Of a DNA stretch of 64,000 bases, positions 48,746 through 57,177 are shown in pieces. The stretch's first letter is position 1, and every line of letters starts with the position of its first letter. The stretch comes from Stutzerimonas stutzeri (GTDB taxonomy: Bacteria; Pseudomonadota; Gammaproteobacteria; Pseudomonadales; Pseudomonadaceae). Made by a program: the position numbers and the translations under genes. Location of the stretch: assembly GCF_024448955.1 (NCBI RefSeq), contig NZ_JAMOIH010000008.1:62001-126000 (forward strand), written 5' to 3'. Below the pieces are notes generated by a model that saw only the letters and a list, made by a program, of their open reading frames with translations, did no database searches and was not told the DNA's origin.

Positions 48746-49025
48746 GCACTGACGGCCGATTGCTCGCGTGCATGACGACGGTCGTCAGTTCTGGGAGGCG
48801 CTTGGCCAGAAGGGCCGTAAACGGCCCTACCGTCTGTCAGGTGCGTGTCAATAAACTGCTCTGCATCAAGCCTTTCGCCATATTCCCGTCACCTTTGGCC
48901 TTCATCCTGAAAATGCAACGGACAGCGCAGCCCAACGGGGTGCTTTGTTCGTAAGCAGTGTGCAGGTTGCAGCCGAGCAGTCGCGGTTTGCGCATGTCCT
49001 TCTATCCCTTCAAGGAGACATCGAT

Positions 49026-49187
49026 ATGAGTACTGTTGCCCCTTCCAGCACCACCAGCGCAGACGCCGCAATCGCCAAAATGGAAGCAGCGTTCGACGCC
49101 GCTATCGAAAAATCGGCCAAGATCACCGAGATCACCACCGAGAAGAAGACTGAGCTCGACGCCACCAAACAGCGTCCTCAGAACTGA
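49026..49187 (+). CDS. 53-residue small T3SS protein, needle/pilin candidate (NopA-like)
   Basis: This is a 53-residue protein with a Ser/Thr/Ala-rich N-terminus (MSTVAPSSTTSADAAIAKME) and an amphipathic helix ending TELDATKQRPQN. It has no cysteine, signal peptide or membrane segment, like type III needle and pilus subunits. AAGGAGA sits eight bases upstream of the ATG. Its position directly before sctD matches the place of nopA before y4yQ/rhcV in rhizobial T3SS clusters. The NopA/SctF link is an inference; a small secreted substrate is also possible. Confidence 0.55.
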   Translation: MSTVAPSSTTSADAAIAKMEAAFDAAIEKSAKITEITTEKKTELDATKQRPQN

Positions 49188-49294
49188 TTCGCGACCGGGC
49201 GGCGAACTGTCGTCGCCCGGCCGTTCAACATCGATTTTCTTCATCATGTGGCGAGTAGAACGTCCCATGAACACCGCTCCGGGGCTCGAATCCA

Positions 49295-50191
49295 ATGACT
49301 GCCCAGACACTCACCACCCACTCGGCGCCGACGCCACCGCGATTCGTGGTCTCGGCCGGCGCGCATGCTGGTGCCTCATTTCTGCTTACCGATGAGCGCT
49401 GTCGGATCGGCAGCGATCTGACCTGCGATGTCGTGCTCAGTGACGCCGTGATCGCGCCCGAGCACTTCGCGCTGCAACTGGTCAAGCGCAAGGGGTTGCG
49501 CGTCGAAGCCGTTGGTGCCGATCTGCATGTCGACGGCACCAATGTCGCGCAGGGCTGCGGGTACCTTGGCCGGCTACCTGTCACGCTCAGGATCGGTGAT
49601 GTGGAGATGCACATTTGCGCGGGTACCACTGGTGCGATCGCTACGCCGCTGCGGAGCTGGCTGGATCGTCGCGCTGCGGTGGTAGCCGGAAGTGTCGCGG
49701 GTCTCGGGTTGTGCCTGTTTCCGTTTCTGGCCATGAGTGGCGCTTCGTCGCGTGTAGAGCCAGAGCAGCCCGCCCAAACATCCATAAGCGTTGCCCCAAC
49801 GTCTGCCGACCCTATCGAAGAACTGCGCGCCCGGTTGGCAGACGAGGATCTTCAAGCGCTACGCCTAGATGTTCAGGGCAGCTACCTGCAGGTGACCGGC
49901 GCGCTCGATGCCGACAGGATGCAACGGTGGCGCGATGTCCAGCGTTGGTTCGACCAAACCTACGGGCACAGCCACCTGCTGCACGGTGCGGTCAGCCCGG
50001 CCGCGCCGATCGAACCGCCTCGTGTGCGGGTGCAAGCGATCTGGACAGGGGAAAACCCCTACGTGATCGGCGAAAACGGACAACGCTTATACCCGGGTGC
50101 AGCAGTAGACGGTGGTTGGGTGCTGGCGAACATCGAAGCCGAGCGCCTGCTGCTGCGTCGCGATGGCGCTGAGTTCGTGCTGACCCTATGA
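49295..50191 (+). CDS. sctD: T3SS inner-membrane ring protein SctD (FHA domain)
   Basis: This 298-residue SctD/YscD-like protein has a cytoplasmic FHA-like domain (residues about 16-108, with RIGSDLTCDVVLSDAVIAPEH). One transmembrane helix follows at about 127-147, then a periplasmic part of some 150 residues with a single ring-building-type domain (LDVQGSYLQVTGALD). It is shorter than the roughly 400-residue Yersinia protein and lacks some periplasmic modules. It leads sctX-sctY-sctV. Confidence 0.85.
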   Translation: MTAQTLTTHSAPTPPRFVVSAGAHAGASFLLTDERCRIGSDLTCDVVLSDAVIAPEHFALQLVKRKGLRVEAVGADLHVDGTNVAQGCGYLGRLPVTLRIGDVEMHICAGTTGAIATPLRSWLDRRAAVVAGSVAGLGLCLFPFLAMSGASSRVEPEQPAQTSISVAPTSADPIEELRARLADEDLQALRLDVQGSYLQVTGALDADRMQRWRDVQRWFDQTYGHSHLLHGAVSPAAPIEPPRVRVQAIWTGENPYVIGENGQRLYPGAAVDGGWVLANIEAERLLLRRDGAEFVLTL

Positions 50192-50222
50192 GCCGACAAG
50201 CGCTAGACATCCACCGGAGCTC

Positions 50223-50612
50223 ATGGCGGTGAGAATCGATCCCCATCGACTTGGTCGTTCAGCGGGCCCGGACGTGTCGGCAGCAACCACTGCCGATGCG
50301 GTGCGGCGTTTCAATCCGGTCGTCAACGGTACCGCTGGTGACACCTTCGAGCGCTTGCTGCGTACAAGGCGCGGTGCTCAGACTCGGTCCCTGATCAGCG
50401 CGCTGGAGCGGGCAACGATGCCCATCATTGACGATCCGGCGCTGCTCGGCGAAAGCCGTTCGCTGGAAGTTCTTCAGTACCTGCTGGACCAGGTGCTGCC
50501 ATCGTTGGAAGGCGACGTTGAAACCTTGGAAACGCTCGAGTGCATGCTGCTGGAAGAGTGCGATCAGCAGATGGCGCTTCTCGAATGGTTATCGCCGGAT
50601 CCGATTTCATGA
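50223..50612 (+). CDS. SctX-like T3SS protein
   Basis: This 129-residue acidic protein has a disordered-looking N-terminus (to about residue 45) and a helical C-terminus rich in Leu/Glu (LEVLQYLLDQVLPSLEGDVE). Position and size match YscX, which is encoded just before yscY and sctV in Yersinia and forms the SctX-SctY-SctV export subcomplex. Its stop overlaps the next start (ATGA). Sequence similarity is weak by eye, so the call rests on context; an SctW-like fragment is the alternative. Confidence 0.5.
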   Translation: MAVRIDPHRLGRSAGPDVSAATTADAVRRFNPVVNGTAGDTFERLLRTRRGAQTRSLISALERATMPIIDDPALLGESRSLEVLQYLLDQVLPSLEGDVETLETLECMLLEECDQQMALLEWLSPDPIS

Positions 50613-50938
50613 GCATTCACCACCACGAGGCCGCGCAATGGCTACAAGTGCGTGGCGATCTGTACTCGCGCGCCGGGCAGCCCCAGCGCGGGCTGGCGAT
50701 GCTATTGCTCGCCGTGCGCCTTGCCCCCACGCAGCCTTCCATTCTCCGGACGCTGATTGGTAGCTTCCTTGCTGCGGGTGATGGCCGCCGCGCGCTGCTA
50801 GCGATCGATCAGCTGGCCTTGCTCGAAGGCGAAAAGGCCGACCACCAGTTATTGCGCAGCCGGGCCTTATGGATACTCAACCGGCGTGACGATGCGCGCG
50901 GGTGTTTTCACCGTTATCTGGCCTGGAGAACCGAATGA
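50609..50938 (+). CDS. SctY-like TPR chaperone
   Basis: This 109-residue all-helical protein has about three TPR-type helix pairs (QWLQVRGDLYSRAGQPQRGL, MLLLAVRLAPTQPSILRTLI, ALLAIDQLALLEGEKADHQL). YscY and its rhizobial counterpart y4yS have this size and fold and are encoded beside SctV. It overlaps both neighbours by four bases, consistent with co-assembly with the upstream protein and SctV. Confidence 0.65.
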   Translation: MSIHHHEAAQWLQVRGDLYSRAGQPQRGLAMLLLAVRLAPTQPSILRTLIGSFLAAGDGRRALLAIDQLALLEGEKADHQLLRSRALWILNRRDDARGCFHRYLAWRTE

Positions 50939-53067
50939 CCCTGGCTCCGCTGAATCGCCTGGCGCAACTGGCTGCTGGTCGCAGCGACGTGGTGATCGCC
51001 GCGTTCATGCTCCTCGCTGTGGCGATGATGATCATGCCGCTGCCGACCTGGCTGGTAGATCTGCTCATTGGCATCAACATCGCGTTCAGTCTGTTGATCC
51101 TGGTGGTTGCGTTTTACCTGACCCGAGCAGTGGATTTTTCCGCCTTGCCGCCAGTGATCCTGCTGAGCACCTTGTTTCGGTTAGCGTTGTCGATCACGAC
51201 CACTCGCCTGATCCTGTTGGAAGGCGACGCTGGCGAGATCGTGCAAGCCTTTGGCGAATTCGTCATTGCCGGTGAAGTGCTGATCGGCCTTGTGGTGTTC
51301 CTGATCATCACGGTTGCGCAGTTTCTGGTGATTACCAAGGGTTCGGAACGCGTGGCCGAAGTAGCCGCCCGCTTTACGCTCGACGCGATGCCGGGCAAGC
51401 AGATGAGTATCGACAACGATCTGCGCAACGGCGACATCGATCAGCAGGAGGCGCGCACGCGGCGCTCCCGTCTGGAGCGCGAGAGCCAGCTCTACGGAGC
51501 GATGGACGGCGCGATGAAGTTCGTCAAAGGCGACGCGATCGCCGGCCTCGTGATCCTCTTCGTCAACCTGTTCGGCGGTTGGATGATCGGTATGCTCAAG
51601 CGTGGAATGCCGTTTGACGAGGCCCTTCATACCTATTCACTGCTGACTGTAGGTGATGGTCTGATCGCCCAGATTCCCGCGCTGTTGATTGCCGTTGCGG
51701 CGGGCACGGTAGTGACCCGCGTCGCGTCTGAAGACGAGCGCGACCTGGGTGCGGAAATCGTCGGTCAGTTGGGTGCCAACTCGCGGGCGCTGGGGCTGAC
51801 GGCCGTCATTCTTGGCGGCATGGCGATCGTGCCGGGCTTCCCCGCACCTGTGTTTCTGGCCCTGTCTGCGATTCTTGGCGCCTTCGCCTACCGTCTGGCG
51901 CGTCGCGAGCGGCCAGTACAGGCGGCCGGTGCCGACCCGGTGCTCGAGAGCCTGATTGCGACGCCGCCGGCTGAGCCGCAGGTTGGACCGGCCTTGGTGG
52001 AAAGCGATGACCGGAACTGCCGCGTTACGCTGTGGCTGGGGTCTGCGCTGGAGCGTGATCTGGTCCTCGACGCTGTAAGAGCTCAGGCGGACGAAGCGCG
52101 CCAGCAGGTCATGGATGAACTGGGCATCGAGCTGCCGCGTGTCGGTGTGCGATGCGATCCGAGCGCAGCGCAGGGCCGCATCGGTGTCGATATCGATGGG
52201 GTGCCGATCGCCGAGGCGAGCGTCGCGCCGGGCTGTCTGCAGGTACTTGACGACACGGTGACGCTGTCACTGGCCGGCTTCGACGCACAGAGCCTGCCAC
52301 CTTTGATCGGGCGGCGGGAAACTTTATGGGTCGAGCGAGGCGCACGCACTGCGCTGAATGAGGCAGGAGTGGCCTGTCGGGGAATCGACGAAGCGCTCGG
52401 GGCCTATCTGGCGCATACGCTACGGCGGTACGCCGCGGAGTTTCTCGGTATCCAGGAAACTCGCCAACTGCTGTCGCGAATGGAAGCTGAGTATCCTGAG
52501 CTGGTCAAGGAAGCCCAGCGCGTCGTGTCGTTGCAGCGCACCTCCGAAGTATTTCGGCGGCTGCTGGACGAAGGCACTGCACTGCGCAACTTGCGCGGCG
52601 TGCTCGAAGCGCTGGTGGAGTGGGGCGGGCGCGATCTGGAAATTCATGTGTTGAGCGAGCATGTCCGTGCGGCACTGTCGCGTCAGATCTGCCACCGCCA
52701 CGCCGACGGCAACCGCGTCATCGCAGCCTTTACCCTCACCCGTCCGCTGGAAGAGGCGATCAGACAGGCGCTACGTCGTAGCGATCGCGCCCAGGCATTG
52801 CCCGAAGCCCTCTCTCGTGGCGTGTTGTCCCAGCTCCAGGGGCATTACGACGGACTGAGCGGCAACCTGGAACCGGTGCTGATGACCTCACCAGACCTGC
52901 GCCGCTATCTGCGCCAATTGGTTGTCCGGCAAGGGCTCGATATCGCCGTACTGAGCTTCCAGGACCTGACCCGCGAATTTTCCGTGCAGCCACTCGCGCC
53001 TGTGGAGCTGCCGCGGGGCTATAAACCGTCGCCAGAACGCGCCCCTGCGTCACTGGCAGCCTCTTGA
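50935..53067 (+). CDS. sctV: T3SS export-gate protein SctV
   Basis: This 710-residue FlhA/YscV-family protein forms the nonameric export gate. The N-terminal half has about eight transmembrane helices, with the FHIPEP-family signatures RLALSITTTRLIL and the cytoplasmic loop FTLDAMPGKQMSIDNDLRNG. A large cytoplasmic domain from about residue 350 receives substrates and chaperones. The ATG at 50935 was chosen over an in-frame ATG at 50902 because it couples to the preceding gene by ATGA. Confidence 0.95.
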   Translation: MTLAPLNRLAQLAAGRSDVVIAAFMLLAVAMMIMPLPTWLVDLLIGINIAFSLLILVVAFYLTRAVDFSALPPVILLSTLFRLALSITTTRLILLEGDAGEIVQAFGEFVIAGEVLIGLVVFLIITVAQFLVITKGSERVAEVAARFTLDAMPGKQMSIDNDLRNGDIDQQEARTRRSRLERESQLYGAMDGAMKFVKGDAIAGLVILFVNLFGGWMIGMLKRGMPFDEALHTYSLLTVGDGLIAQIPALLIAVAAGTVVTRVASEDERDLGAEIVGQLGANSRALGLTAVILGGMAIVPGFPAPVFLALSAILGAFAYRLARRERPVQAAGADPVLESLIATPPAEPQVGPALVESDDRNCRVTLWLGSALERDLVLDAVRAQADEARQQVMDELGIELPRVGVRCDPSAAQGRIGVDIDGVPIAEASVAPGCLQVLDDTVTLSLAGFDAQSLPPLIGRRETLWVERGARTALNEAGVACRGIDEALGAYLAHTLRRYAAEFLGIQETRQLLSRMEAEYPELVKEAQRVVSLQRTSEVFRRLLDEGTALRNLRGVLEALVEWGGRDLEIHVLSEHVRAALSRQICHRHADGNRVIAAFTLTRPLEEAIRQALRRSDRAQALPEALSRGVLSQLQGHYDGLSGNLEPVLMTSPDLRRYLRQLVVRQGLDIAVLSFQDLTREFSVQPLAPVELPRGYKPSPERAPASLAAS

Positions 53068-53084
53068 GTCGGCAAGGAGCGCCC

Positions 53085-54413
53085 ATGCCCGAACGTTTTC
53101 TGAACGCTATCCATTGGCTGACAGCGGCCATGTGCCGGCCGCTGTGCTGGCTGGTGCTCGCCTTGGGGCTATTGCCGGTCATGGCACAGGCCCGCCCGGT
53201 CACGATCGATCCGGGCAGTGCCCAGCAGATCGGCCTGACGCCGGGGGAAGGGCGGGTGCTGCGCTTTCCTGCGGCCGTTGAGTCACTGTTTGTCGCCGAT
53301 CCGACGATCGCTGACGTACGCGTCGTCTCCGACGGCGTCGCTTATGTCTACGCCAAGGCGGTTGGCAATACCGATCTGATCGCTCTGGGGCCAGAACAAC
53401 AAACACGCGGCACGGTCAGTCTGGGCGTTCGGCCCGACGGTGGTGGCAAGGTGCGTGTCGATCTTGCCGGGCGCCGCGCGTTCGCAACCGGAGAAGCGGA
53501 TACGGTGCAGTCTGCGCTGGCTACCCAGGCTTCGTTGGACAGCCAGGCTATAGAAGGCCAACCGGCCGTCAATGCGACCACTTATGCCGGCTCGCCACAG
53601 GTCAACATCCGAGTTCGGTTCGCCGAGGTTTCACGTCAGCAACTGCTCAGTTATGGCGTTAACTGGAACGCCTTGGTCAACGCCGGCAACTTCTCCTTCG
53701 GCCTGGTGACCGGTGGCCCGTTGGCCAGCGCGGCAGCCAACGGGGCGACCAACCTGATCGGTGGCGGTTTCAGCTCCGGCAGCGGCAGTGTCGACGTGCT
53801 GCTCGACGCGCTGCAGAGTAACGGTATTCTCGAGATTCTTGCCGAGCCGAATATCACGGCCATGACCGGGCAGACTGCAAGCTTTCTGGCGGGCGGGGAG
53901 ATCCCGGTGCCGGTCCCCGTCAGCAACGAGCTGGTGGGTATCGAATACAAACCTTATGGCGTCTCGCTGATGTTCACCCCGACGCTGCTACCCGGCGAGC
54001 GGATCGGTCTGCGGGTGCGACCTGAGGTCAGCAGCCTGGATGGCAGCAGCACGGTTGAAATCGCCGGGCTGACGCTGCCGACGTTCCGTATCCGCCGCGC
54101 CGATACGCGGGTAGAGGTAGGCAGCGGACAGACCTTTGCTATTGCCGGGCTGTTCCAACGCAATAACTCACAAGACATGGATAGCCTGCCATTGCTGGGA
54201 GATATGCCGGTTCTGGGCAGTTTGTTTCGCTCCCGGCGCTTTCAGCAGAACGAGACGGAGCTGGTCATCCTGATCACGCCGTATCTGGTCGAGCCGAGCG
54301 GCGAGCGCGACCTGGCGACGCCGCTGGACCCGGCGGGCACCAATCCCGCCTGGCAACTGGCTGGCGCGTCAGCGTTCACGCGTCGTACGGAGTTCGGCTT
54401 CCATGTTGAATGA
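53085..54413 (+). CDS. Tad/CpaC-type secretin serving as the T3SS outer-membrane ring (RhcC2-like)
   Basis: This 442-residue secretin has a signal peptide ending near MAQARP (residue about 37). Its N-terminal domain (QIGLTPGEGRVLRF...VFVADPTIADV-like pattern) is the pilus-assembly BON type seen in Tad CpaC/RcpA. The secretin core (ILEILAEPNITAMTGQTASF, GVSLMFTPTLL, RPEVSSLDGSSTVEIAGLTL) and terminal ELVILITPYLVEP are complete. It lacks the T3SS N0/N1/N3 array, which is encoded separately in part at 55844. In rhizobia the T3SS secretin is split into RhcC1 and RhcC2 in the same way. Start ATG after AAGGAGC. Confidence 0.85.
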   Translation: MPERFLNAIHWLTAAMCRPLCWLVLALGLLPVMAQARPVTIDPGSAQQIGLTPGEGRVLRFPAAVESLFVADPTIADVRVVSDGVAYVYAKAVGNTDLIALGPEQQTRGTVSLGVRPDGGGKVRVDLAGRRAFATGEADTVQSALATQASLDSQAIEGQPAVNATTYAGSPQVNIRVRFAEVSRQQLLSYGVNWNALVNAGNFSFGLVTGGPLASAAANGATNLIGGGFSSGSGSVDVLLDALQSNGILEILAEPNITAMTGQTASFLAGGEIPVPVPVSNELVGIEYKPYGVSLMFTPTLLPGERIGLRVRPEVSSLDGSSTVEIAGLTLPTFRIRRADTRVEVGSGQTFAIAGLFQRNNSQDMDSLPLLGDMPVLGSLFRSRRFQQNETELVILITPYLVEPSGERDLATPLDPAGTNPAWQLAGASAFTRRTEFGFHVE

Positions 54414-54792
54414 GATCCGCTTTTTTTCTGCAACGGTCGTTTGGGTGGGGCTGGTTGCGATGCTTGGCGGCTGCGCCACTGAGCTGGACTCACCACACTA
54501 TTCGGCAGGGTTCGATGTGGACCTGCCCGGCGACTCGCGGCCTTTTCCCGATGCTTGTCTGGCCATTGCTAATGGAACGAATTCGCCCCGCCTGCCGGTC
54601 GGTTGCGCCAATGCGCTCAATTTGCAGCGGATGGTCGAGCGGCCTGATGACCTGCGTCGCGGTCGCGATACTGGACCGTCCTTCGCGGCGCCAGTTGCCC
54701 AGGCCGCGGAGCGCTACTTGCGTGGCGATAACGAAGATGAGCGCGAGCGCAGCCGGCGTCTGGAGCAGGAGAGCAGCACAGGCGCACCCTGA
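54403..54792 (+). CDS. CpaD-like small lipoprotein
   Basis: This 129-residue protein has a lipoprotein signal (WVGLVAMLGGC, Cys at residue 24) and a motif GCANALNLQRMVERPDDLRR that closely resembles the C-terminal motif of Tad-pilus CpaD proteins (GC...N...MV..P.DL..PR). It overlaps the secretin gene by 11 bases. CpaD assists the Tad secretin, so this protein may pilot or stabilise the T3SS secretin here. Homology is judged from this short motif only. Confidence 0.6.
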   Translation: MLNEIRFFSATVVWVGLVAMLGGCATELDSPHYSAGFDVDLPGDSRPFPDACLAIANGTNSPRLPVGCANALNLQRMVERPDDLRRGRDTGPSFAAPVAQAAERYLRGDNEDERERSRRLEQESSTGAP

Positions 54793-54796
54793 CAGG

Positions 54797-55588
54797 TCAG
54801 AGTTGGGTAGAGGTCAACAAGCCGACGGCACGCGCGCGGGCCGCGGGATCTTTGATAGAACGGATCGCCCGAGCTTGAGCGAGCAACTCGCCGCGCTCTG
54901 CCTTGGGTAAACCAGCCAGCGCATCAGCTGCAGATTGATCATCACCAAGCAGGGTCAATACCAGCATTTGCTGGCGCACGTGATGCGGTTCGGATAATGG
55001 GGATTCGGTAATCGCCGTAGCCTCTGCTCGTGCTCGCTGGGCTTGACCGTCAAGTGCGAATGCCAACGCCAGGTTGCTGCGAATGTCCAGGTCGCCGCCC
55101 GCATGCGCCAGTGCGGTTCCGTAGGCGGCTTGGGCTTCAGTGAACGCGCCGGACAGCACGTACGCGGTTCCGAGACGGTTATAAGCTACCGCCGTGTCGA
55201 TCTGCGGCGCGGCGGCTTGGAGAGACCGTACGGCGCGCTCGATGCGACCCTGCTGCAGGTCCGCGGTGCCCAGCCCGAGTAGCGCCTGTGGGTCGTCCGG
55301 CTTGCGGGTCAATACCGCGCGAAACGCTTGTGCTGCCCCGCTTGCATCACCTGTAGCCAGCTTCGTATCGCCGAGTGCGAGCATGACCTCCGGTGCCTGG
55401 TCGCTCAGCTCGGCGGCTCGTTCATACAGCGCGACAGCCGAGGCTGGGTCCCCGCCACGTCGCACCTGTTCGGCCAGCGATAGGAGACGGTCGCGATCAC
55501 TGACAGGGGGGGTGGGATTGCTGGCGCAGGCGCTTAGCGCCATGCAGACGAAGACAGCCGACAGGCGGGGGCGGACAAGCTCTGGCAA
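54797..55588 (-). CDS. TadD-like TPR lipoprotein, candidate secretin pilotin
   Basis: This 263-residue protein has a lipobox (VFVCMALSAC, Cys at residue 21) followed by about five TPR units from residue 36 onward (AVALYERAAELSDQAPEVML, ALLGLGTADLQQGRIERAVR, AYGTALAHAGGDLDIRSNLA). TPR lipoproteins of this type act in Tad and type IV pilus secretin assembly (TadD, PilF). I set the start at a TTG at 55588, eight bases after AGGAG, because it gives the lipoprotein signal directly. It is the only T3SS-region gene on the minus strand and lies between the two secretin-part genes. Confidence 0.72.
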   Translation of the reverse strand: MPELVRPRLSAVFVCMALSACASNPTPPVSDRDRLLSLAEQVRRGGDPASAVALYERAAELSDQAPEVMLALGDTKLATGDASGAAQAFRAVLTRKPDDPQALLGLGTADLQQGRIERAVRSLQAAAPQIDTAVAYNRLGTAYVLSGAFTEAQAAYGTALAHAGGDLDIRSNLALAFALDGQAQRARAEATAITESPLSEPHHVRQQMLVLTLLGDDQSAADALAGLPKAERGELLAQARAIRSIKDPAARARAVGLLTSTQL

Positions 55589-55843
55589 CGGATAGCTCCT
55601 GCGTGGGTGCAGCAAGCGATTGGGCCAGAGCGGCATGACAATGCCATGACATCCTGCCGACGCCATCAGGGCCGCTGCAATCATGTTGTCATCTGGGGCC
55701 GCAATACTTTTGCCATTCGAGAGGTCGCTGACGGCGACTTCCGCGTTTCGGCTGCTGGACGTGGTCGTTGTAGTCGCGCAATACCAGGATGGCTGTTTTT
55801 CCTAGCGGGCCCGCGCCCGGCTGCCGCCTTTCAAGGTGATGGT

Positions 55844-56476
55844 ATGGATGGAACGAACATGACCTCGTATCGCCACGATGACGCCTTCAACATCCTGCGG
55901 CCATTCCGTCATGCCGCGATCTGGTTTTTCGCTTGGCTTGCCCTCGCACAACCTGCGCAGGCCACCTCTGACCCCGACTGGTTCGCTCAACCCTATCGCT
56001 ATCGCGTGATTGATCAGGACGTGCGCAACGTGCTGGCTGAGTTCGGCCGTAACCTGAACGTGCCGGTCATTCTCTCTGCACGCGTGAAGGGCAGAGTGCG
56101 AGGGGACATCCAGGCGCCGGACGCCGGAGCCTTTCTGAAGCGTATTTCAACCGCTGCCGGGCTTACCTGGTACCTCAAGGGCGACGCGATCGTGGTCGAT
56201 TCAGCCGCCGAACTCGCTAGCCGCAGCTTCAACGTCGGCCCGTTCGACAGCGATGCGCTTGATCATCTGCTTGCCACGCTTCGCCACGGAACAGGCGTCG
56301 GGGCGCGTCTGGACGAGCGCCGCGCGACACTGAACGTCTCAGGCCCGCCGGGCTACATCGCTCATGTTCAGCAACGCCTGGATAGCCTGCGTGGCAGTCC
56401 GGGTCGAGCTCCGAGTATCGGCGTCCGCGTATTCCGAGGCGGCGCCGACACCGAAGTCGTCAGCAATCGCAGCTGA
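55844..56476 (+). CDS. T3SS secretin N-terminal half (N0/N1 domains only), SctC/RhcC1-like
   Basis: This 210-residue periplasmic protein has a signal peptide (AIWFFAWLALAQPAQA, cleavage near residue 40). Two small domains follow, matching the N0 (YRYRVIDQDVRNVLAEFGRN...LTWYLKGDAIVV) and N1 (FNVGPFDSDALDHLLATLRH) of T3SS secretins. The protein stops after N1, and no secretin barrel follows. RhcC1/NolW of rhizobia has this layout. The frame closes cleanly before the next gene's ribosome site, so I do not read it as a broken gene. An ATG 15 bases later is an alternative start. Confidence 0.82.
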   Translation: MDGTNMTSYRHDDAFNILRPFRHAAIWFFAWLALAQPAQATSDPDWFAQPYRYRVIDQDVRNVLAEFGRNLNVPVILSARVKGRVRGDIQAPDAGAFLKRISTAAGLTWYLKGDAIVVDSAAELASRSFNVGPFDSDALDHLLATLRHGTGVGARLDERRATLNVSGPPGYIAHVQQRLDSLRGSPGRAPSIGVRVFRGGADTEVVSNRS

Positions 56477-56520
56477 CAGCCACTGACCGTGCCCCTGGCA
56501 CATCCATGCAGGAGAGTTCC

Positions 56521-56739
56521 ATGTCGATCAATCCCGTAGATACCAGCGTCATCACTGACGGCTCCAGTGCCGCCGCCAACGAGCGGACCTTCGACGAGGC
56601 CATCGAGAACGCCCAAAACGAACTGTCGGAGGCCGATTTCAACGAGCAGCTGATCGTCGGGGCCATCCAGGTGGGTGGGCAAATGATTCTGATGCCGCGC
56701 GCCACTGAAATTCTCAACGAAGCCATGTCGGACGAGTAA
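56521..56739 (+). CDS. 72-residue T3SS small protein, second needle candidate
   Basis: This is a 72-residue acidic protein with no cysteine and no signal peptide. It has a Ser/Ala-rich N-terminus, then helices (TFDEAIENAQNELSEADFNE and IVGAIQVGGQMILMPRATEI). Its place directly before the SctI-like gene matches the needle subunit SctF in several T3SS operons. I do not recognise the sequence; it may be SctF or a secreted accessory. AGGAGAG precedes the ATG at 56521; an in-frame ATG at 56506 is less well placed. Confidence 0.5.
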   Translation: MSINPVDTSVITDGSSAAANERTFDEAIENAQNELSEADFNEQLIVGAIQVGGQMILMPRATEILNEAMSDE

Positions 56740-56771
56740 ACGTCTGCACCACAGACAGAAGGGGAGACGCG

Positions 56772-57176
56772 ATGACGCCAGCAATTTCCACCACCAACCT
56801 CGCTAGCGGCGGTCAGGAGTTGGCATCGCAGAACCTTTTCGAACACCTGGCCAGCCAGGCCCAAAGCGCGGGACAGGGAGCCAGCCCCGCGCAGTTGGGT
56901 GAAGGGCTAGTCAATGGACTCGACGGGTTTCTGGAGCGGTCCCAAGCATTTGCTGCCCGCGCTGACAGCCTATCCGGCACTGGTTCAACAGCCGTCGACG
57001 CGCAGGTCAGCGTTGTTGATCAGCCTGGCGCACCGACGCGCATGGCCGACGCTCAGCTCGAAAAGGTTGCCGAGTCGTTGAGCCGGATGTTCGATCACGC
57101 CATCGAGACGCAAATGGTGGTGCGCGGTGCGACGCAGATATCCGGCGCGGCCAACACGCTGCTGCGAGGCCAATGA
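56772..57176 (+). CDS. sctI: T3SS inner-rod protein SctI (NopB/YscI-like)
   Basis: This 134-residue protein has a disordered N-terminus and a C-terminal amphipathic helix, FDHAIETQMVVRGATQISGA followed by ANTLLRGQ. That helix is the conserved end of inner-rod proteins (YscI, PrgJ, NolB). It should link the export apparatus to the needle. It lies one base before sctJ, the usual sctI-sctJ order, and has GGGGAGA before the ATG. Confidence 0.75.
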   Translation: MTPAISTTNLASGGQELASQNLFEHLASQAQSAGQGASPAQLGEGLVNGLDGFLERSQAFAARADSLSGTGSTAVDAQVSVVDQPGAPTRMADAQLEKVAESLSRMFDHAIETQMVVRGATQISGAANTLLRGQ

Positions 57177-57177
57177 C

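Noticed and set aside
55607-55843. Upstream extension of the N0/N1 secretin-part protein
   Set aside because: It would add 79 residues before an obvious signal peptide; the start near 55844 with AAGGTGA fits better.
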